Shown here: positions 1-10,313 of the stretch, piece by piece
Position numbering within the stretch: position 1 is the first letter of the stretch
How the letters are laid out: every line of letters starts with the position of its first letter
Assembly (NCBI GenBank): GCA_021464245.1
Contig: JADCRB010000096.1
Location: 348,951 to 412,950, forward strand
From: Carallia brachiata
Lineage: Eukaryota; Streptophyta; Magnoliopsida; Malpighiales; Rhizophoraceae
Reading direction: 5' to 3'
Length of the DNA stretch: 64,000 nucleotides
The notes under the pieces: generated by a model
The model's input: the letters and a program-made list of their open reading frames with translations, nothing else
Told to the model about the DNA's origin: nothing
Database searches by the model: none
Made by a program: the position numbers and the translations under genes

Positions 1-279
1 TTATAAGAATCAAATAAATGATTCGAAATTTGGCAAATATCACTGCACAATCAGTCATCCAACCGAGAAGTGTTTTGTCTTAAAAGAGCTGATCTTAAAG
101 CTCATGAACTAAAATAAATTCATTTTGGATTAAGAAAACATAACTTAGATCCAAACTTTTATAAAAAAAAAGCAAAAATTAAAAATTCAAAAAAAAAGAA
201 AAAAATCTAAAAAAAAAGCAAAAAAAAAAAAGGGAAAAAATCAAAGAAAAAGAAAAAAAATCAAAGAAAAAAATTTATG

Positions 280-600
280 AAGCTCATGTTCAGGTTCAAC
301 CTAAAAATCTAAATCCAAATTCAAAACCCTTCCTCAAAGCTCAAATCAAAACTCGGGCATAAACTTAGACTCAGATGTCAAATGCAAATTTCAACTCAAA
401 GTCCAAATCGAGACCCAAATTTCAAGACCAAATCCAAATTCAGGCTCAAACTAGGATTCAAAATCCACATCCAAATTTCAGCCCAAACTCTAAATCTAGA
501 TTCGAGGGCAAAACCCGAACTTTGACTGGAAACCAAAATCCAAATTTCGACCTAGTGTCGAAATCCAAACTCGAGGGTAAACCCTAAACCCTGACTCGAA
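280..600 (+). repeat. CCAAA-rich degenerate spacer of copy 0
   Basis: Irregular repeats built on 'aatccaaattc' and 'caaactc' fill this stretch. They correspond to the spacers after integrase at 27003-27250 (element 1) and 58975-59205 (element 2). An open frame rich in N, P, K and S runs through them, but the composition reflects the repeat and I see no known domain. Probably untranslated spacer DNA. Confidence 0.65.
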
Positions 601-635
601 GTCCAACTCAGTAATTCAACAACAACAATAATAGA

Positions 636-1310
636 CTATTGCCTTACACCAGTATAAAAGGCGAATAATTAAAGCAAACTTCTGTTTCGTATGAGTATAA
701 GAGGTGAAAAAGTCAATAATATCAAATAAGATTCCTACTTCGCAAAAGTATAAAAAGCGACAATCCAACACCAGACTCATGTTTTGCACGAGTATAAAAG
801 GTGACGACAATAACAACAAAATCAAACTCCTGCCTTGTACGAGTATAAAAGGTAAATAACTGAAGTAGACTCCTACCTCGCACAAGTATAAAAAGCAACA
901 AACTAGCAAATTCATACTCCTAACTTGCACGAGTATAAAAGGTGAAACGGCAACACCAACAAAACAACACTCCTACCTCGCATTAGTATAAAAAGCAAAA
1001 AATTTAGGAGCAGACTCCTGCCTCGCACGAATATAAAAGGCAACAACTCAGACTCCTTATCTATATGAGTATGAAAGGTGAGACGACAACAACTTAAACA
1101 TACTCCTAACCCAACGAGTATAAAAGGCGATACGACAATAGCAAAACGAAACTCCTGACCCACACGAGTATAAACTGTGAATGACACACAAGGTCCAGTC
1201 CAAAACTCCTGACTCGTATGAGTATAAACTGCGAACCCCAAAAACCAAAATTAGGACTCAGTTCAAAACTCTTGACCCAGATGAATATAAACTGTGAACG
1301 ACCCAAAAGG
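636..1310 (+). repeat. Tandem array of 14 TATA-containing units
   Basis: Each degenerate unit reads roughly 'ctcctgcctcgcacgag' followed by a TATAAAAG-like core and 'gcgac'. The cores start at 653, 696, 749, 793, 844, 887, 934, 987, 1032, 1070, 1119, 1169, 1223 and 1286, so the period is 38-63 bp. The last three have TATAAACT instead. Elements 1 and 2 keep only one TATAAACT unit plus one TATAAAAG (27250-27315, 59215-59261). The array lies just upstream of the captured WUS-type frame whose ATG is at 1411. A promoter role is inferred from the motif and position. Confidence 0.8.
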
Positions 1311-1410
1311 ATAAAAACGATTGAGAGTTTGAGTCTGAATCATTATTCTAGTCTCAACCTTTTACTCGTTCTTACTGTAGGTCAAGCTTTTACATTTTTT
1401 AGCAGGAAAG

Positions 1411-2070
1411 ATGAAACCAGCTACAAAACCCTAAGACAAGGCAGAGGATAGGTCACCACGCACTAGATAGAGACCAAGTCCAATGCAATTGCAAATCTTG
1501 GAGGAGTATTTCCACAACAATGAGGGTACTTGTCATAGTTTATGACTACTCTCCCAACTTACTTCGTGACTACGGCTGAACGGAGCAGTCGAAACATAAA
1601 ATGTGCATTTCTGGTTTCAGAGCCGGAGAAATAAGAAGAGAGTAGCATAAAGAGCTGCTGTTTCTGTAGTACAGTCTATTTTAACCATCACAGCTGTTCC
1701 CATGGTAGATCTCACCAGTGTGTTTTCGTCCTCAAACGAAGTGGGTCCGAGCTCCACCACTGCAATGGTTTTTGAAGGCTATTTTGACCAAAGTTATAGC
1801 TTACAGTAGTACGCATATGAGTTCTGCAGTTTTTATTCCTTTTCATACGAAGTTTCAAGCTCCAACCAGGCATACATCCCTTCTGGTACTTCAATCTAAG
1901 AGAAAATCTCACACTAGGAGGAAGCCACTCTAGTAAAACTCTACCTTTCTTTCCAGAATAGCTTGACGACATCAATAAGTAAGAAAGTGTCAATAGTGTC
2001 GACGTTACTGGCCCACCAAACGAGGAAGCAATTGACTTGAAGCTACACCTCGAGCCCCATGATGTAATAA
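1411..2070 (+). pseudogene. Captured WUSCHEL-type homeobox gene, copy 0 (decayed)
   Basis: The stretch aligns with the captured gene of elements 1 and 2 from its ATG (1411). The homeodomain part covers about 1470-1640 and includes the third-helix WFQ-N segment near 1610-1625, though stops and indels have destroyed the frame. A WUS-box relic (T-L-P-F-F-P) lies near 1937-1955 and an EAR-like segment (D-L-K-L-H-L) near 2025-2045. All three landmarks are in the order found in WUS-clade WOX transcription factors. No intron interrupts the region. Not translatable as it stands. Confidence 0.75.
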
Positions 2071-2316
2071 TGATAAGGTGTAACGACTTTTACGGCATGC
2101 ATTATTGTTTTGACTTATACAATACGCGTCGACCGCTGCCTCGTTTGTCTCTTATTGTAAAAAGAGACGTGAATAAGGATCTCACCTAATTCAACGTTTA
2201 CTCTTTTTGACTCTTGCAAAAAAAAAAAAAAAAAAGTTGCTTCTGTTATGTATATATTTTATGCATTCTCAAGTTATAGAACTCACTCCACAACTCTTCT
2301 TTCTCTCTAAAGAACG

Positions 2317-2640
2317 AAGATAGCTAGTCCCTATATTCTCTTTTTCAAAAAATTTTTTAATCAAGAAGCTGCAGACACAAAAGTTAAAAAGAGAAAGAGT
2401 TGTTCTTTTTGAGTGATCATTAAAAGCCCTCAAATTTCAGCCTCTAATGCCATCAATGTCATGGTTGATGGAGTTCCATCCACTTTCCTTAATTCGCATC
2501 TATCGCAACGTGCAGAGGAGTTGTGATCACTCTTATGGGTTCACAAATACGGCGACAAACAAAAAAGTATCAACTACTTTCCTTATGTCAAAACAGACTA
2601 GGGAGTCATTACTGCAACCCATCTACTGAATCTTCTCCAT
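2317..2640 (+). pseudogene. Second captured or element-specific frame, copy 0 relic
   Basis: This matches the frames at 28279-28731 and 60238-60657 of the other elements (shared 'gctagtc', 'aagaagctg', 'aaaagccctc', 'gagttcca'). Stops and indels break it. The product is not recognised in any copy. It sits between the homeobox relic and the 3' LTR, as in the other copies. Confidence 0.5.
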
Positions 2641-2877
2641 GAGGAGGTTCAAGTTCCTTGTTTATTGGATCATACTCACCTAAATTATGAAATTTCAAAT
2701 TCTATAAAAAAATATTTTGCGAGTTATGGAAGCTCAATATCAATCTGGATAGTCGGAGATAAAGATTTAAAGATTTAATGTTCGTCAAAATGTTTCAAGC
2801 TTCAAGCTAGACTTCAAGATTTGGTTCGAATCACATCCCAAATTTTTTTCTCACCAAACCTTGAAGTTGAAGCATTT

Positions 2878-3678
2878 TGTAAACATTTAAAAAAAAAAAC
2901 AAGAAGAAAAAGAAGTCAAGGCTGATGCCAACTTTTGGAAAAAATTTTCAAATGTCAGTTACCAACTTTTGAAAGAAAAAAAAAAAAAAAAGTCTGTTCA
3001 ACGGCCTATAAATAGGCCAATCACAGATCCCTAAACACCATAAGCAGACACAAACAATGAGAGAAGTCATGGAAACCAAAAATATAAGGACCAAAACAAT
3101 TCCCAAATTCCTTTTTTCTTATGTCTTCGTATTTTGGGCTTATATTCTCTGGAGGCCACTGAGGTGGATATTTCATATCAAAAGTTCAAAAAATTAAATA
3201 TACTTATTTTCAAATATATTTTAGGTGTATGTTCTCTGGTTACTACATAATTGGATCTGCCAAATCAAAAATTTAAACTATTAAAATATTAAATATCCGT
3301 TTGAAATTAAGCTCCCACGGTTTTCAACGGAGTCAAACTAATCTACCTGTTATCAAGTCCCTACAGCTCTTAGTTGAGTCAAATCAGTTCATATTAAATC
3401 AAGATTCTACGACCCTTAGTGGAATCGAGTCATTCCGAACGAGATCAAGTTTCTATGATCCTCACAAGAGTTACGGCATCCATTTGAAATCAAGTCTCGA
3501 CTCTTAGTGGAATTAATTCTTTCAGTTCAAGAGCAAACTGTTGAATTATACAAATGAGTATTGATCGGATGATCACATAGAGATCGACCTCATATAAATT
3601 TTAAAATTTTTATTTGTAATTTGTATCAATATTTTCAAAATTTAATTATTTCAAACTCGAAATATATGTTCTTTTACA
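2878..3678 (+). repeat. 3' LTR of Tat copy 0
   Basis: The repeat starts TGTAAAC after 'gaagttgaagcatt', the decayed polypurine tract, and ends TTTTACA. R and U5 parts resemble those of elements 1 and 2 ('tcgacctcatataaatttt', 'tatttgtaatttgta'). The U3 is different: it has 'ccaacttttggaaa' direct repeats and the TATA segment 'gcctataaatagg' near 3005. Its start after the homeobox block fixes the orientation. Confidence 0.75.
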
Positions 3679-4019
3679 CACCAATTCTTAATTAATAAAG
3701 GGTTTTATTACATAGATAAGATCAATGAACAAGCACATCAATTCAGCTAATATTGAATTAAAGGATTTTATTTTTTTAATTAATTTTTCCCCCTCACATA
3801 TGAACAATTCGTTTTCTGAAAAACAACAATGAAGAAAAATTAGCTTTCAGGGAGGCCGATTTTACAGGGATCAAATTAATTCGTAGAATTCATATCAAGA
3901 AATAATTCAATTTCAAACGTTTAAATTGATTATAATCATAAATTAAGTTTGAAAATCTTAAACTTGTTTTTTCCGCTCTTTCAATTTTTAACTTTTATAT
4001 TATGCCACTTTAATTACTT

Positions 4020-4245
4020 ATGAAAAAATTACAGCATCAGAGAATTTATACTCAAAATTTTATCTGAATGCAATCATGTATTTAATTTTTTATAATCATC
4101 GTGATTTTTTTGCAACAAAAAGAAGAAATATATCTTATTGATTTTTTGTTATAAAAAGTATTATGATAATTTTAAAAAGTTAACATGTAATTGTATTTAA
4201 TCAAAACGTCAAATACAAATCTTTTTTTGTGTTGTAACGGTGCTC
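4020..4245. mobile_element. Small non-autonomous insertion with 8-bp target duplication
   Basis: The 226 bases are bounded by AATTACTT at 4012-4019 and 4246-4253. The paralogous blocks near 33920 and 6852 have the empty site (one TTAATTACT). An 8-bp duplication is typical of hAT transposons. The ends are only weakly inverted ('ttacagcat' against 'ttacaacac'), so the hAT assignment is tentative. Confidence 0.6.
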
Positions 4246-4403
4246 AATTACTTAATCAATCCAATAAAATTTATTTTTGGTTTTTGATCTTTTTTTCTTG
4301 GTCACAATGCTCCTTAAGGTATACTCCGTTGACCAGATAACATATGTCATATGTCAGTTATGACTTATGGTTCTTTTTTCAATCAACATTGCATATCTTT
4401 TTG

Positions 4404-4733
4404 AGTCCGGTTATCCGGATGGAGTAACTGGTGGACGGAGGTAGAAGGGATATTTTATTTTAAGTGTGTTATATATTAAATTAAAGTATATTATACACTA
4501 ATTTCAATTTTTGTGCATATAAAGCATTTGCATATTATTTTTAAATTTGTTACATATTAACTTAAATATTTTTTATTCTTTTATTTATTGTACACTAACT
4601 TTAATTTATAAAAAAAAAATAATAATAGAACCCACCACTTCCTCTCTCCTCTCTTTCTTTCTCTCTATCTCTCTTCCCTCCCCCGACCCCCATCGCCCAC
4701 CCCTCGTCCCCCTAACGTTTCCGCATCTTTTTT
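4404..4733. mobile_element. Second copy-1-specific insertion (unclassified)
   Basis: Compared with the block at 34050-34085, about 330 bases are added between 'gcatatcttttt' and 'gcatctttttttagaag'. The insert contains an AT-rich part and a strong pyrimidine tract (4635-4710). A T-rich target duplication is possible but unclear. No coding capacity seen. Confidence 0.4.
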
Positions 4734-5279
4734 TAGAAGATCAACATTGCATGTCTAATATACCACAAATAGTCTCGGTACTTAACCACAAGGAATCAAT
4801 CTCTTTTTAGTTGCCATTCTCTGTGTTATTAACTGCAATTCGATTAGGACTCGAAACCATAATTTCAAGCATTTCAATTTGGAATCGGAACCATAATTTC
4901 CAACAAATTTTACAACAATTAGTGACAAAGTCTTTTTTTTTTTTTTTGGGTCCACCAAAATTGGGCGAAGGAGAGTTATCTAGGGTGATTACTAAACTAC
5001 ACTTGGTGATTGATTATAATTAATAACATAGACTACATAGCTTTCTCTATAAAGAGCAATTGAATCCAAAATGTGACAGAAAATTAATGGAAATAGTATG
5101 TTTAACATTCAAATTCAAAATCATGGAGAGGTACCGAACTATGCAACTTCCTTTATTTTGTCGCAACATCTGTATAACCAATAAGAACGGTCTCTAAATT
5201 TACTTAACACCAGAACATCAACATCAAACAGGGGAGGGCCGCCCCATTCTTAAAGTTGGTTTCCCTGAGTTAGTTATAA

Positions 5280-6640
5280 ATTGTACTTTCTCCTTCACCT
5301 ATGAGCCGCACTCACAACTTTTATCCATCAAAGGTAATTGTAGCAGGCCTTCGAAATTGTGTTGGGAGGCTGAGTCTCTTTTTAAAAACAAAGAGTTTCG
5401 TGGTCCAACCAGTATTTTGAAAATTGGACTGGAACAACGCCAATTCGATTTGATAAACGGTAAACCGATGCCGATTTTTCCAGTGCATTCAATTTCACCT
5501 TTGACCATCTCGAGTGATGTGGCAATATTAGAGATTGCCACGTGTCAAACCTTTCTGTCCTCAGAAAAATGTCAAAAACTCTACTGCCTCTCTTTGGTCT
5601 CGAACTTTAATCAAGGTTGAGAAAAGCTCAAGCCAATGCCACTGGACTATTGTGAACATATTGCGTCTATCATGTAATATATTATAGTTTTTAGCTCTTC
5701 CCTCCAAGCGAACAAAGCCTCGGCGCTTTTTTTTTTTTTTCTATTTTATTTTTTAACTTCTGCATAGCTTCTTTCTTTTTTCTAAATACATTACAATACG
5801 AGAAAAACAACTCCCTTTTTACTCAAAATATATATCTTATTGAGTATCATAAACTAGAGAACTTTCATTTTATACGCACATTTGTTATTTTAAAATGAAA
5901 GATATAATTTATAAAATAATTTGTGTTCGATTTATTTAACATGAATTATTTAAATTTATCAATATATTAAATTAATTAATTGTTAATCTCATTTTGCATT
6001 TAATTTTATATATTATATTGAAACACTATATCTTATAAATTATTAAATTTTATATATTAATGCTCAATAAATAATACATATTTATAATTATATATATTAA
6101 TTTGTTATTTAATATTAAATACTGATTTTACCGGTTGATTAAACTTTAAACCTGTAGACTTTTTGGTTTAATGATCAGTCTGATTCTTATAACATTGGGT
6201 TCAACACATTTGGCAATAACAAAAAAAAAAAAAAAGGGCCATAACGAATTTGAGGTGGGTGGCACACGAAAGTAACGGCAGCTTCCGACTTTGTGATGGA
6301 GGAATTCAAAATAAAACAAAAATAAAAAAATAAAATTGTGTGATATAAAATTATTAATAAGTTATAGTCATAATAAAATAATTAAATTTAGCAATTACCT
6401 AAAACAAAGAAGATTCAAGATGCAAACAAAGAAGTGTTGGCAACAGAATAATCTCAAGCTCAAAAAGATCTGTACAAAGGTTGGAAACCGGTTGGTGAAG
6501 GAAGTTTCAAGATCTAACACTACAGCCACATGATCCAGCATATTTTCAAGGACGAGACAATGACCACATAATCTTGTCGGTAGATTGTCAATTTCTAGAG
6601 CTTTTGCGTTGATTTTCAGATTTTCCCAAAGCTTCTTAGG
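5280..6640. other. Intergenic stretch, possible SINE-like piece
   Basis: I see no gene. Read on the minus strand, 5590-5655 has 'tagtccagtggcattgg' and, 3' of it, 'gttcgagacc', which resemble Pol III A and B boxes of tRNA-derived SINEs. This is weak evidence. The rest (5660-6640) is AT-rich and non-coding. Confidence 0.3.
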
Positions 6641-6644
6641 TCAA

Positions 6645-6752
6645 CTAACCAAATTGTTTCTCAAGTTCCTTGATAACATCCATGTTCACTCGGAAGGCCT
6701 TGGCCAAAATGTCTGAATTGATGGCTGGCTTTCATCCAAAGACATCATTTTC
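6645..6752 (-). pseudogene. GLP 3'-end remnant
   Basis: The minus strand encodes the last 35 or so residues of a GLP: S-D-I-L-A-K-A-F-R-V-N, then E-L-E-K-Q-F-G and a TAG stop at 6645-6647. An in-frame TGA follows V-F-G, where functional copies read S-N/K-P-P-I-N. Homology stops abruptly near 6752. It is a detached tail left by rearrangement, about 900 bp downstream of GLP A on the same strand. Confidence 0.8.
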
Positions 6753-6754
6753 AA

Positions 6755-7560
6755 ACGATTAAATTGATTATAATCATAAATTAAGTTCGAAAACCTTCGA
6801 CTTGTTTTTCCAATCACACTTTCAATTTTGACTTTTATATTATGCCACTTTAATTACTCAGTCAATCCAATAAAATATTCTTTTTTTGACTTTGATTTTT
6901 TTTTTCTCGGTCACCATGCTCCTTAAGATGTCATCCGTTGACCAGAGAACATCTGTTATATGTCAGTTATGACTTATGATTCCTTTTTCAATCAACATTG
7001 CATATTCTTTTTAGAAGATCAACATTGCACATATAATATGCCACAAATAGTCTCGATACGTAACCACAAGGAATCAGTGTCTTTTCAATGGCCATTCTCT
7101 CTGTGTTAATTACTGCAATTCGATTAGGACTCGAAACCATAATTTCAAGCATTTCAAATAGGAATCGGAAACATAATTGCCAACAATTTTCACAACAACA
7201 ATTAGTGACAAAGTCTTTTTTTTTTTTGTTCTTTTTTTTTTGGGTCCATCTAAATTGGGCAAAGGCGAGTTATCTATGGTGATTACTAAACTGCACTTGG
7301 TAAGTAATTATAATTAATAACATAGACTACATAGTTTTCTCAATAAAGAGAAATTGAATCCAAAATGTGACAGAAAATTAATGGAAATAGTATGTTTTAG
7401 ATTCAAATTCAAAATCATGGAGAGGTACGGAATTATGCAACTTCCTTTATTGTGTTGCAACATCTTTACAACCAATAAGAATGGTCCCTAAACTTACTTA
7501 ACACCACAACATCAACATCAAACAGGAGAGGGCCACCCCAATCTTAAAGTTGGTTTTCCC
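6755..7560. repeat. GLP 3' flank, duplicated block copy 2
   Basis: This is the second copy of the block at 3679-5240. It directly follows (on the minus strand) the 3' end of GLP A, and its GLP-proximal part is also found beside GLP D at 39800-40070. Poly-T tracts at 7215-7243 mark a variable site shared by the copies. No gene seen. Confidence 0.75.
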
Positions 7561-7578
7561 TGAGCTTCTAAAGTCACA

Positions 7579-8560
7579 TTAAGCAAATTGTTTCTCAAGT
7601 TCCTTAATAACATTCACGTCGACTTGGAAGGACTTGGCAAGAATGTCTTGATTGATGGGTGGGTTTGATCCAAAAACAGATCTTGGAATTAAAATTACAC
7701 CAGGGTTTTGGCTGCTGAAGGCAGCATATCCAACAGCATTGACCTTTCCTATGTTGTATAGAAAATGAATTTGTCCAAGTGGGGACACGAAGACATCTCC
7801 AGGGTTCAGGACCTTGGTGAAGAGGGTGTTGTTCTGGCTGGATGCAATAAATCCAGCGAGGACGGTGCCCTCTGTAACCACCACGATCTCGGAGGCGCGA
7901 GGGTGGATGTGCGGTGGGACCAAGCCACCCACCGCCCAATCAGCACGACCGAAGGAGATGCCGAGAGTGTTGAGTCCCAGAAGTTGGTCAACAAAGACCG
8001 GTTTGAAGGCAAAACCAAGTTTGTTGGCAGATGTGTTTCCAGGGGTGTTTAGTCCTCCTTGGAAGAAGAAATCGTCCGCTGTTACAAGCTTTGGATCTTT
8101 GCAGAACTTCCCATTCACGAACGCTGCACGTACCAAACATTTAGTTAATATCAATGTAATCGCACAAATTGTACAAAGGACACCGGAAAATATTGATATG
8201 CTCCAAAGAATATGACATAGTCCCTTGCGGGACACCCATTAATTAAAAGTTTAGATTTAATATCAGGAATTGAGATGTAAGATTTATAAGAATTGGAAGA
8301 GTTACTCTTGTGCAGATCATGACCAATTGGCCTTCTGATAAAAAAAAAAAAAGAAAAGATGTTGGGTATCGAAAACAATTATATACTATGACAAAATCTT
8401 CGGGACTCTAGCTCTAAGGGACAACTGATGCAAACATACCACCATTAGGCTCCTGGATGGCCACACAGAAGTCCTGAAGAGGACTGGGGTCATAGGCAGA
8501 GGCAAGGAAGAGTGCCCAAGCCGAGATAGCTAGAGCCGTAAGGAAATGAGCGCTTCTCAT
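7579..8560 (-). CDS. Germin-like protein A (intact, two exons)
   Basis: Exon 1 is 8440-8560 (121 nt) and exon 2 is 7579-8123 (545 nt), joined across a 316-nt GT-AG intron that splits an Ala codon. They encode 221 residues. Residues 1-22 form a signal peptide (hydrophobic core L-T-A-L-A-I-S-A, then A-S-A before Y-D-P). Cys32 and Cys48 are the conserved disulfide pair. The cupin barrel carries the metal ligands His112, His114, Glu119 ([10 protein letters not shown]) and His160 (Q-I-H-F). N-x-S/T sequons occur at Asn70 and Asn138. GLPs are secreted, cell-wall Mn-binding cupins, some with oxalate oxidase or superoxide dismutase activity; which applies here cannot be read from sequence. Subfamily 1 is the closest match by motif. 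Close paralogue of GLP D. Confidence 0.93.
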
Positions 8561-8614
8561 TTTACTACTGTAGCTTTTGTTGTGGGGCGAGATGACTTTT
8601 ATAGGAAACGGGAG

Positions 8615-8622
8615 TATTTATA
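8615..8622 (-). promoter_or_regulatory. TATA box of GLP A
   Basis: The minus strand reads TATAAATA, 55 bp upstream of the ATG. The same element sits at the same place in GLP D (41142-41149), in C (31302-31309), in B (15776-15783) and upstream of the orphan exon (10391-10398). Confidence 0.7.
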
Positions 8623-8639
8623 GAGGAGTACCAATAAGC

Positions 8640-10190
8640 CGGTCAGTCATACTATTTCTTCCCAAACAGACAATATCTTATATTTTGGAAAGTATTCAAT
8701 GGTTATGTGCCTTTTACTTAAGGCAATATTGAAAATTGAACTTGTTTATATATTCTCAAAGGGGGAAACCAAAACGGATTGATATGTGTTAAATTTTCTA
8801 CCACAAAACAATCAGTTGACCGGGACATTTTGATTCTAGGATTCGCATTGGTGAATGACATTATCAAGTTAATCTACATACATATATATGCATTTTTTTT
8901 TCTTTCATTAAGAGATCCATTAGACTATGAGTTAGGCAATAGATATATGTGCCTAGATATGTACATATTGACCAATTTAGAAGAAAATCTTTTCTTATTC
9001 TCATTTTATCATGTCATATACTTTTGCTGACATGGCCCCTGTTCCTTAATTTGGAAAAGAAGATGTTAAATACGGAAGAAACTATGTGAGAAGATAACTA
9101 AGAAAGAGAAGAAAAAGGAAAATATAACAAAATATGTGGGAAAGAGAAGAGAATAGAAAAAAAGTAAAGAGATAAGTGATTTGATTATATAAAGCTACGT
9201 CTATAGTCTAAAAACACATAAATATTACATCTTTCTTATTAAATTGTGTCTTATACAGTACATGAGCTCTAATATATATAATAAAGATTGTTTACATATA
9301 AGAAAATTACATTGTAATATTGCTGGGATTCTATGATGGTATCGATTGATTGCAAGAATTTTTATTTAATTACAATCAAATCAATATTGATTGATTTACA
9401 GAATCCTATTTTAATTATAACCAAATCTCTCCAAATGTAGATTCTTTAATAGAGTAAAAAACAGGAAAAAAATGACTTCTAAAATTCTTTTTTTTTTTTA
9501 AATGAAAAAAATTATTCTCAAGTTTACATGTTTGTTCTAAGGAAAAAATTTAAATCTTTTTTATTTTGCTTAAAAAAAATTATAACTAAATCCCTCTTCT
9601 CAGGATAGAAGGAAAAAGAAACCTTACTCATAATCTACTTCTTTGCTGAGAAGCTGATGCCAGTCATGCTTGAACCAGGTTTATCTTTCTGCTTTCTTGA
9701 GAGACAGCTACACTGTTCCTTCCTTTCCGGCTAACAGCTGGCCAACTCCACTAATCGTTTTTGCTAGTTAAGTTAAGAAAGAATCTGTTGGAGGAAAGTT
9801 GCTTCAATGGTTTGATGCCCTCACTTCAAAGCAAAGAATGGAAGGGAGATTGAAATAGCTAGTTCCCTTTCATATTAAATTGCTGGCATTCTCCCTTTTT
9901 AAATAAGTCTGGTGTGTATGTATATTATTCCAATCAAAATTACATGCACAAGAAAAGTTCCCAAAGAAATGAAGACAAGGAATGAAGACAAGGAACCAAG
10001 CAACAACTTGGACTGAGAACTTTGTTCCATAGATTTTGGGACGTTAAAATTCTACACATGTATTGGTACTAAAAAAAAAATAACAATATATATGGATAAG
10101 TACTTCGTAGAAATATGAAATAGGATCATTTTATGCCAATGGATAGTGCTTTACTGAATGGATGTTAAGGAGCAATTAGAAGAAAAACAT
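8640..10190. repeat. Upstream flank of GLP A, duplicated beside GLP D
   Basis: The segment from about 8640 to 10040 is repeated almost collinearly at 41170-42500. Shared landmarks are 'caatcagttgaccgggaca', 'tgatggtatcgat', 'gagaagctgatgccagtca' and 'gaaccaagcaacaacttgg'. The duplication therefore covers the gene plus about 1.4 kb upstream. No second gene is seen inside. Confidence 0.75.
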
Positions 10191-10192
10191 AC

Positions 10193-10313
10193 CACCATCA
10201 GGCTCCTTGATGGACACACAAAAATCTTGAAGAGGACTAGGGTCATAGGCAGAGGCAAGTGAAGATGCCAAAGCCAAAAGAGCAAGAATTGCGAGGAAAC
10301 GAGAACTTTCCAT
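10193..10313 (-). pseudogene. Orphan GLP exon 1
   Basis: A complete 121-nt first exon runs from ATG (10311-10313) to a GT donor (10191-10192). It encodes a signal peptide (M-E-S-S-R-F-L-A then L-A-S-A) and [15 protein letters not shown] box lies at 10391-10398. The intron start resembles that of GLP B ('ggagcaattagaa'), yet no matching exon 2 follows before GLP A. It is closest to GLP B and appears to have lost its second exon at a duplication breakpoint near 10040. Splicing into GLP A exon 2 is conceivable but untested. Confidence 0.8.

Larger units (their letters stand above)
1..3678 (+). mobile_element. Decayed Tat-type Ty3/gypsy element, copy 0 (5' end outside or deleted)
   Basis: The first 120 bases match the end of gag in the two better elements (compare 22015-22120). 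The gag-to-integrase part is missing. An A-rich spacer (about 160-270), a CCAAA-rich spacer (280-600), a TATA-repeat array, a WUS-type pseudogene, a second-frame relic and a 3' LTR follow in the same order as in elements 1 and 2. Many substitutions and stops make this the oldest copy. The base just after its 3' LTR continues as the GLP 3' flank seen at 33595, so the element landed in a duplicated GLP flank. Confidence 0.8.
3679..5240. repeat. GLP 3' flank, duplicated block copy 1
   Basis: This non-coding stretch is repeated at 6755-7560 and 33595-34354. Shared segments include 'caccaattcttaatta', 'gaattcatatcaagaaa', 'ccacaaatagtctcg' and 'attcgattaggactcgaaac'. The order of segments is kept, so these are segmental duplicates of sequence downstream of GLP genes. 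This copy carries two insertions the others lack (4020-4245 and about 4404-4733). No gene seen. Confidence 0.75.

Noticed and set aside
636..1310. Minus-strand frames across the TATA array, or a CRISPR-like array
   Set aside because: Units are degenerate, spacers are not unique protospacer-like segments, and the DNA is plant nuclear; the frames follow the repeat unit.
7814..8215. Plus-strand open frames of 95-133 codons opposite GLP A exon 2 (and the same opposite D, B, E, F)
   Set aside because: They are antisense shadows of GLP exons, change between paralogues without conserving a protein, and have no known domain.
8124..8235. A longer GLP N-terminus reading through the intron (hydrophobic stretch before the exon 2 start)
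   Set aside because: The segment is intron: the true exon 1 with signal peptide lies upstream and the GT and AG sites join in frame to the usual length.
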